This document shows, one piece after another, positions 1 to 6,146 of a DNA stretch of 64,000 nt. Origin of the DNA: Micromonospora antibiotica (GTDB lineage Bacteria > Actinomycetota > Actinomycetes > Mycobacteriales > Micromonosporaceae); NCBI RefSeq assembly GCF_017599305.1, contig NZ_JAGFWR010000001.1:124001-188000 (forward strand), given 5' to 3'. The notes under the pieces were generated by a model. That model did not search any database and was not told where the DNA came from. It saw nothing but the letters and a program-made list of their open reading frames with translations. Made by a program: the position numbers and the translations under genes. Position 1 is the first letter of the stretch. Each line of letters opens with the position of its first letter.

Positions 1-513
1 GTGGAGTTCTCCCCGAAGCGCCGCCGGATGTTCCCCATCCGCTCACTGATGGCGGCCCGCTGGTCGATCGAACACAACGAACGCGACCCGCGTAAGGCGT
101 GGGAGGGCTACAACGCCGCACGGGCCGCCCGCGCCGCCGCACGCCAGGCCGACAAGGACCACCGGGCCGAGAAGGTCACCACGCCGCCGGCCGAGACGAC
201 GCCGGAGGAACCGGCAGAGGCCCCGGTCGACCCGTGGGACCACGCCGAGCCGGTCACCCCGGCACCGGCCACGCCGGTTCGTGAACCGGTCCGCCCGGCC
301 CGACCCGTGGCCCGGTCGTTGACCGCCGCTGAGCGGGTCATCGCCGCGCACACCACCGACCCGACCGCCACCCACGAGCGGATCGCCCACCTCGCCCAGG
401 TCAGCGTGAGCACCGTCAAGCGCCACCGGCCCCGCCCCGTGACCGGTTCACCATCCGCACCGAGCGCTGCGGCAACGCCGGTCAACGGCACCCCCGTCCC
501 GATCGCCGCCTGA
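1..513 (+). CDS. C-terminal part of an AICE transfer/spread-type protein (partial)
   Basis: This reading frame is open from the first base, which happens to be GTG, so the true start is probably upstream. The visible 170 residues begin with a basic stretch (RRRMFPIRSLMAARWSIEH), continue through an Ala/Arg-rich helix and a Pro/Glu-rich linker, and end with a short helix-turn-helix-like segment (ERIAHLAQVSVSTVKRHR, about residues 120-140). This layout recalls AICE spread or DUF2637-type proteins with an N-terminal membrane domain and a C-terminal DNA-binding tail. That assignment rests on resemblance only. It is followed after 15 bp by the next small gene and is probably co-transcribed with it. 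Confidence 0.5.
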   Translation: MEFSPKRRRMFPIRSLMAARWSIEHNERDPRKAWEGYNAARAARAAARQADKDHRAEKVTTPPAETTPEEPAEAPVDPWDHAEPVTPAPATPVREPVRPARPVARSLTAAERVIAAHTTDPTATHERIAHLAQVSVSTVKRHRPRPVTGSPSAPSAAATPVNGTPVPIAA

Positions 514-528
514 CCCCCGGGAGAACCC

Positions 529-690
529 ATGTTCGGCAAGAAGACCACCGTCCCGAACACCATCACCGACCGGCAGGTCGACGACCTGAACCGGCGGGCG
601 CAGCGCACCAACCCGCAGATGTTCACCCCGGAGGCCATCAAGAAGCGGCTGGCGACGCAGGAGCAGCAGCGCGAGGCCGACCAGTCCTGA
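529..690 (+). CDS. Small AICE protein, 53 aa, unknown function
   Basis: The ATG at 529 is preceded by a GGGAG ribosome binding site. The product is a 53-residue, soluble, charged protein starting MFGKKTTVPNTITDRQVDDL and ending in a Glu/Gln-rich helix. It has no membrane segment or recognisable catalytic motif. It is flanked by the end of the upstream transfer-type gene and by the 697-742 stem-loop. Small proteins of this kind are common in the transfer region of AICEs. I do not know its function. Confidence 0.65.
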   Translation: MFGKKTTVPNTITDRQVDDLNRRAQRTNPQMFTPEAIKKRLATQEQQREADQS

Positions 691-696
691 CCCCGC

Positions 697-742
697 CCGG
701 CGGCACAGCCTCACGGCCTGGAAACCAGTGCTGTGCCGCCGG
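697..742 (+). repeat. Intercistronic stem-loop 1
   Basis: A perfect 13-bp inverted repeat (CCGGCGGCACAGC at 697-709 with its complement at 730-742) encloses a 20-nt loop. It follows the stop codon at 690 and precedes the start at 784. The arms are identical and the loop nearly identical to the stem-loop at 1508-1554. There is no T-run, so an RNA processing, stabilising or attenuating role is as likely as termination. Confidence 0.75.
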
Positions 743-783
743 CCCAACCCCCTCAACCCTTTCGGATCTCGGGAGAGACACCC

Positions 784-1218
784 ATGTTCGCACCAGACCC
801 CACCGGCATGCACGCCGCCGTGTTCGCGGCCGTGTTCGCCGCCCTCTACGCCGCTCACCAGGTCGCCGACCACTGGGTCCAAACCCAGCACCAAGCCGAC
901 TGCAAGGGTGAGCCCGGTTGGGCGGGTCGGCTCGCGTGCGCCGCACACGTCGCCACCTACACCCTGACCGCCGCCGTCGCCCTGACCACTCTGGCCCTCG
1001 CCACCGGGCTACGCCTGGACGGGTGGGGCGTCGCCGTTGGGCTGACGGTGTCGGCGGTGTCGCACTACATCGCCGACCGGCGCACCCCACTGCGCCGACT
1101 CGCCGTCGCGCTCGGGAAGGACCCGCACTGGCTGACCCGGGGCGGCGGCATGTACGCCCTCGACCAGTCCTGGCACATCGGGTTCCTGTTCATCGCCGCC
1201 CTGTTCTGCGCGGTCTGA
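784..1218 (+). CDS. DUF3307-like integral membrane protein
   Basis: A 144-residue, mostly hydrophobic protein. The ATG at 784 is chosen because GGGAGAG lies just upstream; an in-frame ATG at 733 would read through the stem-loop. About four membrane segments are separated by polar loops carrying conserved-looking motifs: HQVADHWVQT near residue 20, SHYIADRRTP near residue 100, and a C-terminal LDQSWHIGFLFIAAL segment. These features match DUF3307 membrane proteins found in phages and AICEs as I recall them. It could act in mating-pore or spread functions, but no biochemical role is evident from the sequence. Confidence 0.65.
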   Translation: MFAPDPTGMHAAVFAAVFAALYAAHQVADHWVQTQHQADCKGEPGWAGRLACAAHVATYTLTAAVALTTLALATGLRLDGWGVAVGLTVSAVSHYIADRRTPLRRLAVALGKDPHWLTRGGGMYALDQSWHIGFLFIAALFCAV

Positions 1219-1228
1219 CCACCCCCGT

Positions 1229-1256
1229 CGGGCACCCGCCCATTACCGGGTGCCCG
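1229..1256 (+). repeat. Intercistronic stem-loop 2
   Basis: A 10-bp perfect inverted repeat (CGGGCACCCG at 1229-1238, complement at 1247-1256) is extended outwards by a C-run/G-run pairing (1222-1227 with 1259-1264). It starts just after the stop codon at 1216-1218 and precedes the gene at 1310. Confidence 0.65.
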
Positions 1257-1309
1257 CGCGGGGGCCGCCAGACCGCCTGGCAGCCCGCGACCCGGAGGGA
1301 GCCCCGACC

Positions 1310-1501
1310 GTGGGCAAGAAATACCTGTTCAGCGAAGACAGCGACGGCCGCTCGCGTGAGGTCAAGGTCGACCCGAAGCACCTCGACCGGCAGACGCGCG
1401 ACGAACGGGCCGCCGGCCGCCGGCCGACCGTCCTGGACGAAGACGAGCGCATCCGCTACGGACTGATCGCCCAGCAACTCAAGGGCAACACCAGCAAGTG
1501 A
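1310..1501 (+). CDS. Small AICE protein, 63 aa, unknown function
   Basis: The start is taken as GTG 1310 because GGAGGGA at 1294-1300 sits at good spacing; an upstream ATG at 1250 would lie within the stem-loop. The 63-residue product (MGKKYLFSEDSDGRSREVKV onward) is highly charged and soluble, with a Lys/Asp-rich middle and a C-terminal helix ending QLKGNTSK. No family is recognised. It lies between two stem-loops in the same layout as its neighbours, which suggests one transcript with processing or polarity points between genes. Confidence 0.6.
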   Translation: MGKKYLFSEDSDGRSREVKVDPKHLDRQTRDERAAGRRPTVLDEDERIRYGLIAQQLKGNTSK

Positions 1502-1507
1502 CCCCGC

Positions 1508-1554
1508 CCGGCGGCACAGCCCCATTGGCCTGCAAACCAGTGCTGTGCCGCCGG
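1508..1554 (+). repeat. Intercistronic stem-loop 3, duplicate of stem-loop 1
   Basis: A perfect 13-bp stem (1508-1520 with 1542-1554) has the same arm sequence as the stem-loop at 697-742 and a nearly identical 21-nt loop. The flanking bases (a CCCCGCCC lead-in and a CCCTCAACCC-type tail) are also shared, so the element is a dispersed repeat within the AICE. Confidence 0.75.
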
Positions 1555-1597
1555 CCCTACCCCTCAACCCGCATGGGATTTCGGGAGGACCACCAGT

Positions 1598-1738
1598 ATG
1601 TCCGATCGACAGTTGCGCGAACACCACGACCGCATCGTTGCCCGCAACCGGGAAGCCCGCCTCGCCCAGCTGGCCGAAGCACAGCGCCAGGCCGCCGACC
1701 GCAACCGGGCCGCCGCCGAGAAGCGGAACACCCGATGA
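1598..1738 (+). CDS. Small basic AICE protein, 46 aa
   Basis: The ATG at 1598 follows a GGGAGGA ribosome binding site at 1583-1589. The 46-residue product (MSDRQLREHHDRIVARNREA onward) is predicted to be a single amphipathic, strongly charged helix rich in Arg, Ala and Gln. Its stop codon overlaps the next start (ATGA at 1735-1738), so the two are translationally coupled. The function is unknown. Confidence 0.6.
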   Translation: MSDRQLREHHDRIVARNREARLAQLAEAQRQAADRNRAAAEKRNTR

Positions 1739-1923
1739 GCGGCGACCGGTTCGCCGACGCCTACGAGCGGTGGCGCGACCTCGACGCCACCGCCACCACC
1801 CTGGGCAGCAAGACCGCCCAGCAAGAGGCCGAGCGGCAGCGCAAGGCCCTGCACGACCGTCCGGAGGTCGACCGGGCGCGGCGGCAGCTCAACGGCCGCG
1901 CCGCACCCCGCGACCGCCGCTGA
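1735..1923 (+). CDS. Small charged AICE protein, 62 aa
   Basis: The start codon overlaps the preceding stop in an ATGA motif. The 62-residue product starts MSGDRFADAYERWRDLDATA and is helical and charged, ending in an Arg-rich tail. There are no catalytic motifs or membrane segments. Tight coupling to the 46-aa protein suggests they act together, perhaps as coiled-coil partners; this is inference. Confidence 0.6.
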   Translation: MSGDRFADAYERWRDLDATATTLGSKTAQQEAERQRKALHDRPEVDRARRQLNGRAAPRDRR

Positions 1924-1955
1924 CCCTTTCCCCCACCGCGCTCCGCTGGCCGTTT

Positions 1956-1989
1956 CTGCCGTCACCGGCTCATCACCCGGTGGCGGTAG
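1956..1989 (+). repeat. Intercistronic stem-loop 4
   Basis: A 13-bp stem including two G-T wobbles (1956-1968 with 1977-1989) closes an 8-nt loop. It lies between the stop at 1923 and the start at 2031, the same position as the other stem-loops of this region. Confidence 0.5.
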
Positions 1990-2030
1990 TGGCTGCCAGA
2001 CCGCCTGGCCGCCGGAAGGGACACCCCGAC

Positions 2031-2231
2031 ATGGGCAGCAAGAAGACCAACACCGCGTCCGGCACCGACCGGGTCGCCGTGCAGGCCGGACAGATCCACG
2101 GCCGCACCGACACCACCAAGCCCACCGCCCCTGCCGCCGACACCGCGCCGGGGCGCACGGACAACGTGCGGACCGGCAACGCCCGCGTCGGCCGACAGGC
2201 CGACGTCATCAACGGAGGTCTGAACCTCTGA
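2031..2231 (+). CDS. Small AICE protein, 66 aa, unknown function
   Basis: The ATG at 2031 is preceded by GGAAGGGA at suitable spacing. The 66-residue product (MGSKKTNTASGTDRVAVQAG onward) is low in hydrophobic residues and rich in Thr, Ala, Asp and Gly, so it is likely disordered or nucleic-acid associated. No family is recognised. It is the last small gene before the translocase gene and is followed by another stem-loop. Confidence 0.55.
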   Translation: MGSKKTNTASGTDRVAVQAGQIHGRTDTTKPTAPAADTAPGRTDNVRTGNARVGRQADVINGGLNL

Positions 2232-2238
2232 TCCCTGC

Positions 2239-2283
2239 CCGGCGGCGCGGCCTACGGCCTCGACAACCCGGCCGCGCCGCCGG
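2239..2283 (+). repeat. Intercistronic stem-loop 5
   Basis: A perfect 14-bp inverted repeat (CCGGCGGCGCGGCC at 2239-2252, complement at 2270-2283) lies between the stop at 2231 and the translocase start at 2330. Its outer arm shares the CCGGCGGC start with stem-loops 1 and 3. Confidence 0.7.
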
Positions 2284-2329
2284 CCCCCACCCGACCCGAA
2301 CCAACGGATCTGTTGGAGGAACCCCCATC

Positions 2330-4558
2330 ATGACGTCCCCCCACGATGACCCCCGATTCGACTGGCATGCAGCCGAAGCCGACCTGCACAACCCGGGCGG
2401 CCCGGATGCCGACGTGGTCGACCTGGACGCCGCCCGGTCCCGCCGGGCCAGCTCCGATGAACTGACCGACCCTGACTCTGATGTTGACCCGGGTGAGGGT
2501 GGCCCGGTGCTGGTGGACAGCATCGACGCGCAGCGCCGCCCGCGGTTTACCCTCGCGGGGTTTCGTGACGCGCAGCGTCGGCCGATCCTGCCGGGTTGGC
2601 TGCGGTCGCGTTCCGAGTTCGCCGGGAACCTGACGTGGGCTACTGGCCTGGCGGGGCACGGTGTGCTCTACCACGGGCTGCGGGTGCCGAAGTACGTCGG
2701 GAAGTTGGCCTTGCGTGCTCCGGCCGGGCTGGGTCGGGTGGCTGGCGGGTACGGGCGGTGGCTGTTCGACCTGGAAGGTGAGCCGGTGCGTCAAGCCGTG
2801 GTCCGCGCGGCCGTGACGAAACCGGAGGAAGCCAAGACGTACGAGACGCTGTCACGGCGTCGGGATCGGCGGGTGCGGTGGCGTGGCCTCACCGCCGTCC
2901 TGCTGGCGGTGCTGCTGGTCGCTGGTCTCGGTGTGCTGCTGCTCGCTTCGACCGTCGTGCAGGTCGTGGTGGTGGCGGTGGCGGTGGTGGTGTTCGGGGT
3001 GCTTGGTGCTCCGGCGGATCGGCCGTTGCTCGACACGGCGGTGGTGCGTGCCCCGGTGATGCCGCTGACCTCGGATGAGGTGGTGCGGGCACTGGCCGCG
3101 CTGAACATTCCCGGTATCAACCAGGCTCTGCGGCGGGGTGACACCGGCAAGCGGTGGTTCCCGGCCCCGATCACCCGGGAGAACGGCACCGGGTGGCGGG
3201 CGGATGTGGAGCTGCCGCGCGGGGTGACCGCGTCGGCGGTGGTGGAGAAGCGCGAAGAGTTGGCCGCCGCGCTCACCCGCCCTCTCGGGTGTGTGTGGCC
3301 CGAGGCCAACGCCGAGATCCACCCGGGCCGGCTGGTGCTGTTCGTCGCGGACAAGGACATGTCCCGGTCCAAGCAGAACCCGTGGCCGCTGCTCAAGTCC
3401 GGTGCGGTGGACCTGTTCAAGCCGTTCCCGTTCGGCACCGACCCGCGCGGCCGTGCGGTGACCCTCACCCTGATGTTCGCGTCGATGATCGTCGGGTCGA
3501 TCCCGCGTATGGGCAAGACGTTCAGCCTGCGGCTGGCGATGCTCGGCGCGACGCTCGACCCCCGCGCGTGGGTCCTCGCGTTCGATCTCAAGGGCACCGG
3601 GGACCTGTCGCCGTTGGAGCCGGTCTGCCACCGCTACCGCGCCGGTGACGAAGACGACGACATCGCTTACGGCCTGGCCGCGATGCGTGAGGTCCGCACC
3701 GAGTTGCGGCGGCGCACGAAGGTGATCCGGGAACTCCCGCGTGACCTGTGCCCGGAGAACAAGGTCACTCCGGACCTGGCCAGCACGAAGCGTCTCGGGT
3801 TGCAGCCCATCGTGATCGGTGTCGATGAGTGTCAGGTGTGGTTCGAGCACGCCAAGTACGGCGACGAGTTCGAGGAAATCTGCACCGACCTGATCAAGCG
3901 TGGCCCCGCCGCCGGAATCACGCTGATCCTGGCCACGCAACGGCCGGACGCCAAGAGCCTGCCCACCGGCATCTCCGCGAACGCGGTGCTGCGGTTCTGC
4001 CTCAAGGTCATGGGTCACACCGAGAACGACATGGTCCTCGGCACGTCGATGCACAAGTCCGGCATCAAGGCCACCATGTTCAGCCGCCGGGACCGGGGCA
4101 TCGGCTACCTCGCCGGGGAAGGCGACGACCCGACGATCACCCGCACCTTCTACATCGACGGACCGACCGCCGAGCAGGTCACCCGCCGGGCACGGGCACT
4201 GCGGGAGAAAGCCGGCACCCTTACCGGCCACGCCGCCGGGCAGTCCGTGGACACCACGGCGGTCCGCCGGGACACCCTGCTCGACGACATCGCCGCCATC
4301 ATGTCCGACACCGAAGCGAAGCTGTGGTCCGAGGTGGTCTGCGACCGGCTGACCGGGCTACGCCCGGAGGTCTACACCGGGCTGACGCGGGAGCAGTTGA
4401 CCGCCGCGCTCAAGCCCCACGGCGTGACCACCGGGCAGGTATGGGGCACCGACCCGGACACCGGCAAGGGAGCCAACCGGCGCGGCATCGACCGCGCCCA
4501 CATCCTCACCGCGATCACCAAGCGTGACCGTGGGCAGGGTGGTCGGGCCGCCGGCTGA
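2330..4558 (+). CDS. FtsK/SpoIIIE-type DNA translocase (TraB-like)
   Basis: A 742-residue protein expected to pump double-stranded plasmid DNA between mycelial compartments during AICE conjugation. Two adjacent membrane segments occupy about residues 187-230. The FtsK/HerA ATPase domain follows, with a Walker A motif at G389-T397 (GSIPRMGKT) and a Walker B at about 493-500 ending V-D499-E500. The C-terminal 70 residues (TREQLTAALKPHGVTTGQVW region) look like a winged helix, as in TraB proteins that read clt repeats. A ribosome binding site (TTGGAGGA) precedes ATG 2330. The CTAG-rich palindromic locus lies just downstream and is a candidate DNA target. Confidence 0.85.
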   Translation: MTSPHDDPRFDWHAAEADLHNPGGPDADVVDLDAARSRRASSDELTDPDSDVDPGEGGPVLVDSIDAQRRPRFTLAGFRDAQRRPILPGWLRSRSEFAGNLTWATGLAGHGVLYHGLRVPKYVGKLALRAPAGLGRVAGGYGRWLFDLEGEPVRQAVVRAAVTKPEEAKTYETLSRRRDRRVRWRGLTAVLLAVLLVAGLGVLLLASTVVQVVVVAVAVVVFGVLGAPADRPLLDTAVVRAPVMPLTSDEVVRALAALNIPGINQALRRGDTGKRWFPAPITRENGTGWRADVELPRGVTASAVVEKREELAAALTRPLGCVWPEANAEIHPGRLVLFVADKDMSRSKQNPWPLLKSGAVDLFKPFPFGTDPRGRAVTLTLMFASMIVGSIPRMGKTFSLRLAMLGATLDPRAWVLAFDLKGTGDLSPLEPVCHRYRAGDEDDDIAYGLAAMREVRTELRRRTKVIRELPRDLCPENKVTPDLASTKRLGLQPIVIGVDECQVWFEHAKYGDEFEEICTDLIKRGPAAGITLILATQRPDAKSLPTGISANAVLRFCLKVMGHTENDMVLGTSMHKSGIKATMFSRRDRGIGYLAGEGDDPTITRTFYIDGPTAEQVTRRARALREKAGTLTGHAAGQSVDTTAVRRDTLLDDIAAIMSDTEAKLWSEVVCDRLTGLRPEVYTGLTREQLTAALKPHGVTTGQVWGTDPDTGKGANRRGIDRAHILTAITKRDRGQGGRAAG

Positions 4559-4569
4559 CCGTCCGAATC

Positions 4570-4609
4570 GCCGCTAGGTCTAGCAGCCATGGCTGCTAGA
4601 CCTAGCGGC
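4570..4609. repeat. 40-bp perfect palindrome in a CTAG-rich locus
   Basis: A perfect palindrome with no spacer (left half GCCGCTAGGTCTAGCAGCCA) lies 12 bp after the translocase stop codon. The motif CTAGCGGC recurs at 4602-4609 and 4652-4659, a variant CTAGCGCC starts at 4614, and the reverse complement is at 4570-4577. About ten CTAG tetramers occur between 4570 and 4735, strikingly dense for high-GC actinobacterial DNA. Candidate roles are the cis-acting transfer locus (clt), an operator for the downstream replication genes, or a terminator of the translocase gene. There is no T-run. Confidence 0.8.
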
Positions 4610-4701
4610 ACCACTAGCGCCCCATCTGAAACCTGATCAGCGCACTAGTCCCTAGCGGCGTTGGCCCTGCTCACCCTAGAAACGGCCTCAGGAGACGAAT
4701 C

Positions 4702-4947
4702 GTGGTCACCCTCACCCTGCTAGCTAGCCTCACCACCGCCGGTTACGCAACGTGGTACCTGATCCTCTGCTACGCCTCCCCGTTCGGCCGCTGCCGACGC
4801 TGCAAGGGAGCCGGCCAGCGACCCGGGCTGATCATCCGACGCCTCATCCGCGAGTGCCGCCACTGCGCCGCCACCGGCAAACGCGTCCGCGTCGGCCGCC
4901 GCCTCATCGAACACATCCGCACCGAATACCGAGCCGGCAACCAATGA
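4702..4947 (+). CDS. Small membrane protein with two CxxC zinc-knuckle motifs
   Basis: The GTG start at 4702 follows a CAGGAGA ribosome binding site. The 81-residue product has one N-terminal membrane segment (about residues 3-27) and then two half zinc-ribbon motifs, CRRCKGAGQ and CRHCAATGK, like the CxxCxGxG repeats of DnaJ-type zinc domains. A basic C-terminal tail follows. The stop overlaps the next start (ATGA). Similar small zinc-binding proteins are common beside AICE replication genes as I recall. The role is unknown; nucleic acid or partner-protein binding at the membrane is plausible. Confidence 0.65.
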   Translation: MVTLTLLASLTTAGYATWYLILCYASPFGRCRRCKGAGQRPGLIIRRLIRECRHCAATGKRVRVGRRLIEHIRTEYRAGNQ

Positions 4948-5246
4948 CCCGCCGCGCCGGCCGCACCGGTCACACCGACTGGTGCGGCCGAGACCACCGC
5001 TGCGGACTCGGCGAACACCGCTCCGAAGAGATCGTGGTCGACCTGCCCGGCCACGGCCGCGCCGTCCTCGTCAGAGTCCGCACCGCCGCCGGCCGGGAAC
5101 ACGCCGAAGTCCGCGTGCGGGTCGCTCTCGCCCCGGCCGAGCTGCGCGCCCGCCGGCAGCTCCACGGACTGCTGACCGATCTACGGCACACCGTCACCCG
5201 GGCCGCCGTCGCCGGCCGCCCCCACCCATGGAAGGCCACCCCATGA
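4944..5246 (+). CDS. Small AICE protein with a Cys/His-rich N-terminus, 100 aa
   Basis: The start overlaps the preceding stop (ATGA at 4944-4947). The 100-residue product begins with a Cys/His-containing segment (TDWCGRDHRCGLGEHRSEE, about residues 11-29), followed by a beta-rich middle (IVVDLPGHGRAVLVRV) and a helical end. The pattern resembles small DUF6907-like proteins, though I cannot confirm this. Its stop overlaps the MazG-like gene start, so four genes from 4702 to 6054 form one coupled unit. Confidence 0.55.
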   Translation: MTRRAGRTGHTDWCGRDHRCGLGEHRSEEIVVDLPGHGRAVLVRVRTAAGREHAEVRVRVALAPAELRARRQLHGLLTDLRHTVTRAAVAGRPHPWKATP

Positions 5247-5782
5247 ACCCCACTGCCGCCGATTCCGGCGTGTTCGACGTCGCCGCCCTGGTCGCCACCC
5301 GGCTCGACGCCATCAACGGCCGCAGCCGCGAGGAAGCCGGGCTGCGCATCCTGAAAGTGACCGAGGAAGCCGGAGAGGCCGCCGCCGCGTGGATCGGCAC
5401 CATCGGCCAGAACCCCCGCAAGGGCATCACCCACACCACCGCCGACGTCGCCGACGAACTGGCCGACGTGGTGTTGACCGCCCTGGTCGCTATCGCCAGC
5501 ATCGACCACGACCCGCAACAGGTCATCGGCGCGTGCGTCGACAAGGTCACCGCACGACTCGACCACACCTACCCCCGGCCCACCCCACCGGCCGACATCG
5601 ACTCCACGGTGGTCGACCCGGTCATGGTCGCCCACTACGGCGACCTGCTCCACGAAGCGGCCCACGGCGTCGACTGTGACTGCCGGCCGCAGGTACGCCG
5701 CCAGTTCACCCGCTACGTCGAAGCCCTGCTCTGCTGGCTCACCCGCGATGGGCGGTTGACCGGGCCGAACCGGGCCGGCTGA
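5243..5782 (+). CDS. MazG-like nucleotide pyrophosphohydrolase
   Basis: A 179-residue protein whose N-terminal half carries MazG-superfamily signatures: an E-E-A-G-E-A motif (VTEEAGEAAAAW, about residues 35-46) and a downstream helix with D-V-A-D-E-L-A-D-V-V (about 70-80). Together these give the acidic metal-binding set of all-alpha NTP pyrophosphatases. Such enzymes hydrolyse (d)NTPs to NMPs and pyrophosphate. The C-terminal 60 residues are Cys/His-containing (HGVDCDCRPQVRR) and unassigned. It is translationally coupled on both sides (ATGA at 5243, TGATG at 5780-5784). In the element it may tune nucleotide pools during replication; this is inference. Confidence 0.75.
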   Translation: MNPTAADSGVFDVAALVATRLDAINGRSREEAGLRILKVTEEAGEAAAAWIGTIGQNPRKGITHTTADVADELADVVLTALVAIASIDHDPQQVIGACVDKVTARLDHTYPRPTPPADIDSTVVDPVMVAHYGDLLHEAAHGVDCDCRPQVRRQFTRYVEALLCWLTRDGRLTGPNRAG

Positions 5783-6054
5783 TGGAGGCGTGGCTCACCG
5801 GTACCCCGGCCGAACTCGACACGGCGGTACAGGCGTTGACCGCCGCCGCGTACGTGTCGTTCGTCAGCGAGCGGCACCCGCTGGCCGGCGTGGACGCCGG
5901 CCACCACCGCATCTACCTGCGCCTCGCTGTCACCACCACCGCGCCCGTGCCCCGCCGGACCGGGCCGACAGCCAGCGGCGGCGCGTCCCTGATCGATCTC
6001 GACACCGCCCGCGCCGGCCGCCGGGGTAGCCACCGCCGGCAGCACACCCGCTGA
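5782..6054 (+). CDS. Small AICE protein, 90 aa, unknown function
   Basis: The ATG at 5782 shares its first base with the MazG-like stop codon (TGATG). The 90-residue product has an alpha/beta-like first half (MEAWLTGTPAELDTAVQALT onward) and a basic, probably disordered tail. A family of unknown function is likely. It is translationally coupled to the upstream gene and is followed by a stem-loop and the SLOG-primase gene. Confidence 0.55.
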   Translation: MEAWLTGTPAELDTAVQALTAAAYVSFVSERHPLAGVDAGHHRIYLRLAVTTTAPVPRRTGPTASGGASLIDLDTARAGRRGSHRRQHTR

Positions 6055-6093
6055 CCCCACCCACCCGGCGGCGGGTCGGGCGTTCATCGTCAC

Positions 6094-6124
6094 GGTGGCC
6101 AGCGTCCGCGCGGCGCTGGCCACC
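6094..6124 (+). repeat. Intercistronic stem-loop 6
   Basis: An 11-bp perfect stem (GGTGGCCAGCG at 6094-6104, complement at 6114-6124) with a 9-nt loop lies between the stop at 6054 and the start at 6147, continuing the pattern of stem-loops between AICE genes. Confidence 0.65.
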
Positions 6125-6146
6125 CCATCGCCCGGAAGGAGGGTCG

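Noticed and set aside
1..513. GTG at base 1 as a true start codon
   Set aside because: The frame is open to the window edge and the first residues look like the middle of a protein, so it was treated as partial.
2852..4231. Long minus-strand open frame opposite the translocase gene
   Set aside because: It mirrors the codon structure of the FtsK-like gene, has an odd His/Arg/Gln-rich composition and no family motif. The same holds for other long antisense frames, such as those at 7265-8401, 11610-12941, 16942-18357 and 54855-56444.
4570..4609. The 40-bp palindrome as an insertion-sequence end
   Set aside because: There is no transposase beside it, no second matching end and no target duplication in view.
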